From: Hymenopellis radicata
Lineage: Eukaryota; Basidiomycota; Agaricomycetes; Agaricales; Physalacriaceae
Assembly: GCA_015501595.1 (NCBI GenBank)
Contig: JADNRX010001330.1
Coordinates: 1 to 11,114, forward strand
Direction: 5' to 3'
DNA length: 11,114 nucleotides
Shown here: positions 1 through 8,200 of the stretch, piece after piece
Numbering within the stretch: position 1 is the first letter of the stretch
Layout: every line of letters starts with the position of its first letter
Translations under genes and position numbers: made by a program
Notes under the pieces: model-generated
Told to the model about the DNA's origin: nothing
Databases searched by the model: none
Seen by the model: only the letters and a program-made list of their open reading frames with translations

Positions 1-740
1 AATACGACGGACTCAGTAGCCACGAGGCCCCCCTCCATTGTTCCTGGAACAAAAGTTATCTTGTGGCAATCTTGAATCGAGGCTACGAGACGCATGGGTT
101 ATATCCGAAGGTCTGCGTTTTATGCGAGCATTTGTCTGCTCGACGATTATTATCATGTGGTTTAGTATCGGCGAGTCTAGTATTCTTCCGTTCGCGTGGC
201 CACGTTCGGAAGTCGGATCTACGCGCGACATTTAAGCACATACGTTCATGGTTCTATCATGTGAAGATACGTACATGCGGGACGAAGCCTATTCACCGCC
301 TGAACTTCAGCTTGAGTCCCCTGTATTTTTGGGAACACGGATCAGCTGCCTCGAATCACGTCAAGTCGCGTAACTGCGTACGCCCATCTTCATCTCAGAA
401 CATCAAACGTACTGACTAGAACGGACAGATTGAGGCAAAAGAGCACTTTTATATAGGAACATTAAGCTCTGTTTTCTGCTCTCATGTCGAGATGCCTTGA
501 TATCATGCGCCATCTTTGTGGGAATGAAAACAACCCCGTTCGTCATTGGCCTCATGCGAACAGCCTGGTTGTTATGTTGGCAGCTATCACCTGGAACACG
601 TTGATCAGACTGCGCCTTGTGGGCTAAGATTTCGTACCTGTCGTGGGGACCAATTCAGCGCAAGGCGGTTTATCGGCAGCTGGATTTCCTCGCGGTAGCA
701 TTCTCTGGCCACGCAGCATCCCGCTGATATTTCCTCAGCG
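1..740. other. Upstream region with no supportable gene
   Basis: No coding region could be supported here on either strand. The longest open frame (63-419, +, 118 codons) has no domain, signal peptide or family motif I recognise. Its composition, rich in Cys, His, Arg and Ser, is typical of chance frames, and I found no convincing chain of exons and GT-AG introns. A TATA-like string lies near 448-455 but nothing recognisable follows it. The right end presumably holds the promoter of the glucanase gene. Confidence 0.5.
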
Positions 741-748
741 TATAAAAA
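741..748 (+). promoter_or_regulatory. Probable TATA box of the GH16 gene
   Basis: The string TATAAAAA lies 65 nt before the ATG at 813. With the usual spacing of about 30 nt, transcription would start around 770-780 and leave a short 5' UTR of roughly 35-45 nt. The match to the core element and the position before a recognisable start codon support the call; there is no direct evidence of promoter use. Confidence 0.55.
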
Positions 749-812
749 GACTCGGGATGGCTCCGTAAAAACTCCAGATTCCTTGCTTTGTCTTCGGTAT
801 CACTTGGTCGCC

Positions 813-2273
813 ATGTTCCCTTCATCATCCAGTGCTGTTGCTGCTCTGTTGCTTGCATCTCTGGCCTCCCCGGTTGTCGGTGTTTCTTATGTTCTTACCG
901 ACAGCTATGTTGGCTCTAGCTTTCTTTCCGGCTTCGCCTACGATGCCATTGCGGACCCAACTAGCGGTAGAGTGTATGTTGATGTCCGTCACAACCAATG
1001 CTCTTGCTTATGCTCAACAGTGTCTACGTCGACGCCGCCACCGCTGCCGCTCAGAACTTGACCTACGCGTCGACGACACCTTCATTTTACGCGCTGATCA
1101 CACCACTGTTTTGAGCGCATCTGGTCCTGGACGTAACTCTGTACGACTCAAGTCGACCAAAACATTCAGCAATGGAGTCACAGTGTACGAACTTGACATT
1201 CGGAGTAATCACCCTGCTTAACATCGCTTCAGTTTCAACATCCGACACATGCCGCAAGGATGCGGGTTCGTCCTTCCTTCCTTTTTCTCTGGGAGGACGC
1301 CTAACAAATTGTAGGACCTGGCCGGCAGTTTGGTCGTACGCTGAACCTTGGCCGGTTGGGTGAGATCGATATTCTTGAGGGCGTAAACGATCAAGCGTAT
1401 AACCAAGCGACACTGCACACGTCGACTGGTAAACATCTTTTCGTATTTCAGAAAAGCTCGAACGTTGATAAGAATTTCGTACCAGGTTGCACGATGCCCG
1501 CATCCCGGGACGAGACTGGGTACCTCCATTTTGACTGTGTGTTTGATCCATGCTAAGAGGTTTCAAGCGTTCCGCCAAAACGACTGTGATGTGGCAGTTG
1601 ACGGCAATCCTGGATGCGGTGTTCAGCTACAGAACACAGCAAGCTATGGCCCTCCTTTCAATGCTAACGGTGGAGGATGGTGAGTTGTTGACTTCGTAGA
1701 CATAAGCGTACCGCTGAATGCTTTGTGAAAAGGTATGTTGTGGAGAGAACCGATACTTACATCAAGTTTTGGTTCTGGGCAAGGAATGATGCAAGCGTTC
1801 CCGTTGTGTGTGTAAGTGATGGTAATGGCGATGTTGATACAGCAAACTGGGTACGTTGGACTTTCGCTCCTTACGTGCGACCACTCACACCACACAGGGT
1901 ACCCCGTTCGCCTACTTCCCCAATACCTCATGTGCTATCCCGCAATTCTTTGGCGCACATAACATCATCATAAATTGTAAGGAAGCTCAGTTTATTTGCG
2001 CCGCATCCGCCAACTAACACTACCGTTAGTGACGTTCTGTGGGACTGGGGTTAGTCGTACATTCCTTCTCGAGAGTAATTTTAACAACTAACCACCACGC
2101 AGCCGGCAGCGTCTACGGCAACTTCAACTGTCCATCCACTTGTATCGGTCAGTAGCGCAGAAACCTTCGACATCTCTGCATATGCTCATTCTTTGTCAGA
2201 CTACGTGAACAACAATCCTGCGGCGTTCACCGATGCCTACTTCGACTTTGCTTGGATTAAGCACTATGCATAA
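813..2273 (+). CDS. Secreted glycoside hydrolase family 16 endo-beta-glucanase (laminarinase type)
   Basis: Predicted secreted enzyme that cleaves beta-1,3(4)-glucans, as in fungal wall remodelling or plant-glucan breakdown. The ATG at 813 opens a signal peptide (MFPSSSSAVAALLLASLASP). Motifs follow in family order: QNLTYAS, DTFILRADHTTVLSASGPGRN, VTVFNIRHMPQGCGTWPAVW, GEIDILEGVND with the ExDxxE catalytic signature (Glu 1362-1364 nucleophile, Glu 1377-1379 acid/base), LHTSTGCTMP, NDCDVAVDGNPGCGVQ, NGGGWYVVERTD, FWFWARND, FAYFPNTSC, YVNNNPAAFTDAYFDFAWIK, then TAA. Ten GT-AG introns fit: 974-1020, 1185-1232, 1266-1314, 1429-1485, 1520-1567 (or 1559), 1680-1732, 1851-1897, 1977-2029, 2050-2102, 2148-2199. 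The spliced product is about 317 residues, the normal size for basidiomycete GH16 laminarinases such as Lam16A. Small indels break the frame near 1070, 1358, possibly 1567, and 2041. Catalytic residues are intact, so sequence error is likelier than a dead gene. Family assignment is firm; exact substrate is not. Confidence 0.88.
2030..2049 (+). other. 20-nt micro-exon of the GH16 gene
   Basis: This short exon lies between introns 1977-2029 (gtaagg...ttag) and 2050-2102 (gttagt...gcag). It encodes TFCGDW, a conserved GH16 segment, if one G is restored to the GGG run at 2041-2043. Splicing it in joins NIIIN-L upstream to AGSVYGNFNCPSTC downstream. The conserved peptide on both sides is what supports it. 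Confidence 0.7.
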
Positions 2274-2931
2274 AAAAAGAGAGAAATCGAGCAGCACCGT
2301 TCGTAGGCTCGCAGGCGTGTATACCAATTGTAGTTTTATCTCTCCGTGGTGACATAGTGGTGAAATATATAATTCATTATACCCTCTACGCCTGAAGCCT
2401 GAAGCTTGAAGGCCTGAACCGTGAGCGCCATTCGTCAGTATCTATTCTTGGAGGTGTCGGCATGTCGGCTAGTTCTCTTCCTTCTACCACCAACACCTAA
2501 CGCGTTGGACATCTGTTATTCATCCCCCGTCGTAGGAATCTACCGATGCGATAGCTTGTTCACGACTCGAGTTGAGTAACGGGTCATGGTGTAACGAATG
2601 CTCCTGTATCGGCGGCTACGCGCCCGGCTGGTAGCGGTGCACATCAACTTGACTTAGCGGTATTGTGTTCGTCGTATCCGGCCATCTTCTCTGCTCTGAC
2701 ACTCTTAGCTTCGCATCAAGATGGAATGGCCATTTTGGTCATCTCAATTCGCAAACTAGAGGCTAAAATCCAACTCTCTTTTCACTTTTGGCATGACATC
2801 GGACTGCGGTGTTCGCAAGACACGCGCCAAGTAAACGGTACATGTGCAGTGGATGATGTCGATGATGGGCTGTGTTCCGGCCAGGCGTGCCTATACGTGC
2901 TTTCTTCTGTCTGTCATATACACGCGTCGAG
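2274..2931. other. Spacer between GH16 gene and membrane-protein gene
   Basis: The stretch after the glucanase stop is A-rich (taaaaaaagagag) and probably holds its 3' UTR. It also contains a 7-bp tandem repeat (2390-2418, listed separately) and an AT-rich patch around 2363-2383 (aatatataattc). The distal part (about 2640-2931) probably contains the promoter and first exon or signal peptide of the next gene. The peptide VDDVDDG in one frame near 2848-2868 resembles the start of ectodomains in this kind of fungal surface protein, but I could not connect it by splicing. Confidence 0.45.
2390..2418 (+). repeat. Four-unit 7-bp tandem repeat (GCCTGAA)
   Basis: Four near-identical units follow directly on each other: GCCTGAA (2390-2396), GCCTGAA (2397-2403), GCTTGAA (2404-2410) and GGCCTGAA (2411-2418). 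The last 12 bases, TGAAGGCCTGAA at 2407-2418, recur in inverted orientation at 4860-4871 on the far side of the membrane-protein gene. This is a short minisatellite in non-coding DNA; no function can be assigned. Confidence 0.75.
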
Positions 2932-4664
2932 ATGGGGAAGACCTATACCGTCTTGGTCGACGATAAGTTCCTCACCTGGAAGGGAAACTCGAAGCTCTTC
3001 ATCAACAGCAGTACCCACGACGCCAGCAGCGATGGACTTTCTTTCTTGTACTCCTTCTACGGTGCAGTGTTTTCTTCCAAGTCGAGGCTGATAAATCGCC
3101 TTGGCAGGAAAGTCGATGGCATGGACTGGTGTGCTGTGGGAGACAAGTAATGTCCAATTTTCAATCTCTGTCGACGGCGGAAGCCGTCAATATGTTCTTC
3201 TTCCAGTGGAGATGAGGACGCCAACGTCTACGCGCAACTCTGTCAGACCTCCTTCGACGGCAATGGACAACACACTGTAAACGTGACGGTCCAGCACGAC
3301 GAGGACGATAGCGTCCTTTGATTACATCGTCTTCACGGTCGAGACCGATGACGCTGTCCCTCGAGTGTCTCTCCGGGTATGTATATCCTTAATCAACGCG
3401 TTTCTTATGCTCCACATTGCAGGATCAAGCGTTTCGCTTTATGGTGTTCAATTACTCACCGACGGGTCTCTCACGGCGACAGTGGACATCGACGGGACGT
3501 CCCACCAGAATATGTCTATCAGTAACCAGAGTGCCAATGGAGGCACGCCGAATAGACTGTTGGCTTCTGCATCTGGTCTCTCTTCCACGACGCATGAGAC
3601 GGTCGTTACCGTCACCGACATCTCTGGAAACCATTGATAGTAGACTATCTCCTCCACGAACCATTATATAACAAGGCTGGTGTGCATGCATCATTGACAT
3701 CAGTACTCGACAGACTGCCTCTGAGATCAGTCCCTTTAGGGTTCGGAGGATCCAAAGCATGGGTTGCAGGTGTCGCGATCGGCGTGCTGGCTGCGCTGGC
3801 TCTCGTAGCGACTTTTGTCTGGTGGTCCTGGAAGCGAAAACACAGACACTGTGGTGGACCGCTAGAAATATACCGATCCGGTGAGATATTAATCCTCCAT
3901 TAACAGGTTTCACAGCGCTATACTTCGGAGCCTGCCAATCCCGAATCAGCACTGGTGTCCCTTCTTCCACTAGATCATCGCTCTTAGTACATGCCAACAC
4001 ACAGAGAGAGTCTCGATGGTGATTCGAGGCAATTCTTCTCTACAAGAAATTATGATCGTATATTTTGTTCCGCCCGCTCACGACTATCAGCGGATACATT
4101 CGCCTCAACTGCTCCCCTCGGGGTAGATAGTATAGCGGAGACTTCCATGCCGCATCTTCCAGGCTGTTCACACATGTTTCTTCACCGTCGGTTGCTGCTA
4201 TCTCGCCTCCAGTGCCACTTAAAAGAAGGACCCGATCAACTCAGACTTTCAATGTACGCTGTGTCGTCCTGTCGAATTGAAATTTGCCATAGGCTTGAAG
4301 CTCATGCTTCGGCTTCACCTCCGAGCGCATTAAGGACGCCATGACAATCGTCGTACTAGTTTAACTTCAACCGTTTCCTCTCATGCTTCAGACGCAGCTG
4401 CTCAATTGGATGCCCTTCTTTCTCAGAATAGGAAAATGGAGGTTATCGCAGCACGGCGCAGATCTAGTGATAGCTTCGTGGGTCATGGAAACTCAGGAAG
4501 TTCGAGACGGACAACTAGTTGATTCCGTTTCGGATGCGTTGCCTAGTCCCAGAGCAACATCCCAATCCGCAGAGTAGAGTGAAGACCAATTTGAAGAGCT
4601 TCGACGGCGGAATGAGATGCTAGCAAGGGAAGTGGCGCGATTATCCAGTTGCCTCCCATCGTAA
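2932..4664 (+). pseudogene. Single-pass membrane protein with beta-rich ectodomain and C-terminal coiled coil; frame broken
   Basis: Likely a type I surface protein; its role is unknown. Recognisable pieces in order: MGKTYTVLVDD...DGLSFLYSFYG, then intron 3062-3107, joining in frame to KSMAWTGVLWETSNVQFSISVDGG; DANVYAQLCQTSFDGNGQHTVNVTV; FDYIVFTVET; GSSVSLYG...SLTATVDIDG; HETVVTVTDISGNH/LIVDYLL. The two halves ending in FDYIVFT and LIVDYLL look like tandem copies of one galactose-binding-like beta domain with N-glycosylation sites. A hydrophobic helix follows (3763-3831, VAGVAIGVLAALALVATFVWW) with a basic stop-transfer WKRKHRH. The cytoplasmic tail ends in a heptad-like segment, EDQFEELRRRNEMLAREVARL (4581-4643), before TAA at 4662. 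Frame breaks occur near 3193, 3317, 3370-3423, 3634 and about 4500, and an in-frame TAG sits at 4575-4577 just before the coiled coil. The true start and signal peptide were not found; 2932 is the first in-frame ATG of the recognisable part. It could be a pseudogene or a gene with sequence errors. The architecture resembles many uncharacterised agaricomycete membrane proteins. Confidence 0.55.
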
Positions 4665-5268
4665 AAGTTTCAATAGGTATGTGGGCCATTGGACATTGTA
4701 AACTCTTACCATCTCGGCATTCGTATATATCAGCTGTTTCTGTGCGGACTGTCTCTCATACTTAGAAGTTAGCATCACTGTTGTCGCGAAAGTATAAGTT
4801 TAACATCGCAGAACTGTCGCAGAACATTCCAAAGATTCCATCAATTTCGGAGGCCAGGCTTCAGGCCTTCAGGGACTTCCCCATCAGATTTCGCGCTTTG
4901 TACATCATTCAATCATGTACAGTTCATTAATCATTTCCTTGATTCTCCTACGTGTCCTTCCACCCTCCTGGTTTGATGCTGACCGTCATGTCGCGGGCAC
5001 CAACGACCTGAAGCTGCCTATGCCCACCGGCTCAGTGATTCACGTTTGCTAGCAGCAGGGCTGCTCCCCAATCATTTCCAAAACGTCCGCCACCGGGACG
5101 AAAGGAAGGCGCAGTGCGACCGAATACGAGGAGAGACAGCTGGGAGTTTTGGCGAACGAATTATCGCACCAGCCAGGAAGTCCAGCCAAATATAGCGTAG
5201 CCAATGTAAGCGCGCGTCCAGTCCGTGGCACGCGTATTTATCACTCGATATAGCACCGGGCTGTGAAC
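4665..5268. other. Spacer before the dioxygenase gene
   Basis: About 600 bases without a supportable coding region. It holds the probable 3' UTR of the membrane-protein gene, an inverted copy of the 7-bp repeat motif (4857-4874), and presumably the promoter of the downstream gene. A CT-rich stretch near 4930-4970 is the kind of pyrimidine tract often found upstream of fungal genes. I see no clear TATA box close to 5269. Confidence 0.45.
4857..4874 (-). repeat. Inverted copy of the GCCTGAA repeat
   Basis: Read on the minus strand this is CCCTGAAGGCCTGAAGCC, about two and a half units of the 7-bp repeat at 2390-2418. TTCAGGCCTTCA at 4860-4871 is the exact reverse complement of 2407-2418. The two copies bracket the membrane-protein gene about 2.4 kb apart. 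Confidence 0.6.
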
Positions 5269-8200
5269 ATGTGGTTGACCTTTGCATTCGAATGCGATGC
5301 AGAGCACAAAAAGACCCCGAGTGTTTCCCTCAAGACGGCCACGATATTCGTCAATTATTTCTGGAAAATGTGGACTTCTGCTGCGACCGTCGACAAAATG
5401 ACGCCGCGCGATGCGGTGGTGTATCTCAAAAGACAGCGTCTGGATTATGGATACCAGACGCTGATTGAGGACGACGATGTGATCATGGTAGACTCTGAAG
5501 ACTCTGATAACGCGTCCGCGTCTGAAGACGCGCCAGAAAGCACATTCCTTTCACCATCTGGCCATGACTCGGCGTCCATCATTCCCAAAGTGGAGAGTTT
5601 GCCTTCTTCGCCTCTTCCTTTAACGTACCGACGGGTACGCCACGCAAACGAAAACGTTCTAGCCTAAAAGAAGCCGAAAAAACTCCTAAACCCCCACTCC
5701 CCACGCCAGCCGCCAGCGCAAAGAAGCCAAAGGTAGAGCCGACGGAGGTAGGAATTCGCGCAGGAGCGAAAAAGCGCAAGCGTGTCACTGCTCTTCCGGA
5801 CTTGGAGGGAAAACCTGCCAAGCGAGTCAAAGTCAAGACTCCGCTGACACCCAAAACACCGTCCCGGACAAGACGCGCCAAGATAAATGATCCTGTGTCC
5901 TCTGCCAAAACAGCCGTAGAATCTACATCCCCGATCCCGCAGGCTCCCATTTGTGATGTAGTATCGGCTGAACAAGTACTGTCACCCCTCACTCCTACAC
6001 CTCCTACACCTCCTGGTCTCGTTGAACATGCCCCTTGTGCGAAGAACGTCCCACCAGGCGACGATGTTGTGTTACCTATCAAAACAGAGCCTACTTCTTC
6101 GAGCTCTCATCAAACAGAGCCTCAGTGTGGCGTATCCGACATCAAAGACCTTGCCGCTGCCACCGACTTGCCTGCGTCGGAGTCTTCCCCCGCTCTAGTC
6201 CAATGCTGTAACACCACTGTTGTCCCAGCCGGTGATGTGTCCACAACGAATATCGTCGATTCTCTTCTGGAGGATGTTAATGCGGAACAGAAACCAGACG
6301 TGCACGCCTCTCAACCTGTTCTGCCCGACATCAGCGCCTATACGCTGTGTTCCTCCAGCCGTATCCTCATGGCACTCAAATCTGACTGTGAGCCACCCGC
6401 AGACCGTCCGAAGTATGAACACCTTCCGCCAATATGGGCAATGGTGCGGTCACATCGTCTTTTGCGATAGATAATTGACTCACCGGTTGTCCAGTCTCGT
6501 CAAGAAGTTTGTGAAGCGTACCCACGCTTCCAGAGCTACCAAGGCGGTGTGTACCATAACAAAAACGTCGTAAAAGGGTATTTTCTCTCCAAGTTTTCTG
6601 CTCTGTAAGTCTCCTCTGCATCCTAGGCGTTAAATGTTGTCTGATTCCCTTTCTTAGGCGTGACGGATGGTTCCAGAACGGAAAAAATTATCATCTCGCA
6701 TGGGTATGTTGGCTTGGGCTCTTTCCAATTATCTGATATGCGAGCTCATTGATGCTTCAGCGGTGGGAAGGCTGAGAGCGTGTCCCATGCAAAGGGCATA
6801 CAACTCGGAGAGCTGCGAACGATCAAGAAGAGAACGACCATTCCGTCAGCGCGCTGCTGAACACCTATAGAACGAAGGAACCTTTAGTGCTTCTAATCGA
6901 CGAAGGGTACCGACATTTCCCTTTTGACCTCAAGCAGAGCAATTTCCCATACGTCGTCCTCGGATTTTATTTTATATCCCATGTTTGGAGTGAGTCCAAC
7001 GATTGTGCACACTACATTTAATCTCATCTTACTGCTCACAGCCGAATACCAACCCGCGAGTAATACACAAGGATATGTGGTCCGGTACAAGTTCGCTTTT
7101 CAGTGGTGTGCGAATCAGGTACTATCTCCTCCGTCTAGCCATTTCATCATTTTTTTGCTCACTCGAGCTACAGGACGAACCTTGGTGGATTAAACCATTC
7201 GAGACGATCCCGCAAGATATCACTTTGCCCTCAGAATCTTGGCCGACGAAGAAAAAGCAAAGAGGGAAACGTCAGCAACTCTTGGCTGTCGAAATGCATC
7301 AAGCTCACTTTTTCATAGCGCAACAGAAAACGCATAACCGAGATCAAACGCGACGATGGTTCCCTGTCAGTCGTCCCTTCTACCTATGTACAGCGCATTC
7401 TGAACACATTCGCAGAGTCTTCACATCTCCCGATGTATGCCGCCGCTGCGCCGTGTGCGGTAAAGAGTCGCCACAGGTCTACAGCCTTGCCTGGATGTGC
7501 TTGCAATCGACGTGTTCCCAGTTCTGGCGATGCACCCTCAGCGATCCTCTGCCAACCCAACTTGTATACAATCCAAAGTTCCTAGAGTTGTCGGCGGAGC
7601 CGGTTCGGGTGCCCTCGACAATGTCCATCTTCCCCCCGTTGCCGGTCCGCGAGCACAAGGAAGGAGACGAGTATGTCGCGACGCACTACATTTTTCAGTC
7701 GGGGATGGCACTGCAAAAAGTGCGGACGACTCTCATGCCGGTGAGTACTCATACCGCTGCTACTACGAACGCTGAGCTAACTCGAATACAGGTATAGATG
7801 GCTGCGCTGGGAGTGCGCCAACTCCAATTGCGACGTGCGTCGAGATCCTTTTTGTGAAAGCCATTCCTTTCATTGACAACCCCCGCAGAACACGTTCTCG
7901 GTCCCGATCAAGATTCAATCACGACAGGAAGTCCACAAGACGACGGGTCTGAGTCGAGACAACTTCGTCGTGGCGTCCTCTGGTATCAAGAATGAGGGCG
8001 TACGAGTGTTCATGGCCGAGAGTTGGATCCACACGTGGGTTCTTCCACATGCGTGCGTTCACACCTATGTTCCAACGACGAGAGGGACTCATCGTCATTC
8101 CAGTGGTCGTATCCATCGTATTCGGGCAAATCATTGGCTGAAGCGGACACCATTTTTGCACTGTATCAACGTAATGCCAAAGACGGCAGTTTGGATTTTC

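Noticed and set aside
63..419. 118-codon open frame at the left end as a gene
   Set aside because: No recognisable motif, signal peptide, splice pattern or promoter; composition fits chance.
3840..3906. A 27-nt intron (gtgaga...acag) after the transmembrane helix
   Set aside because: Too short for splicing in this window, where introns are 46-58 nt; a frame break or missing bases is more likely.
5579..6082. Long Gly-rich open frame on the minus strand
   Set aside because: It mirrors the Pro/Thr/Ser-rich disordered exon of the dioxygenase on the plus strand and has no features of its own.
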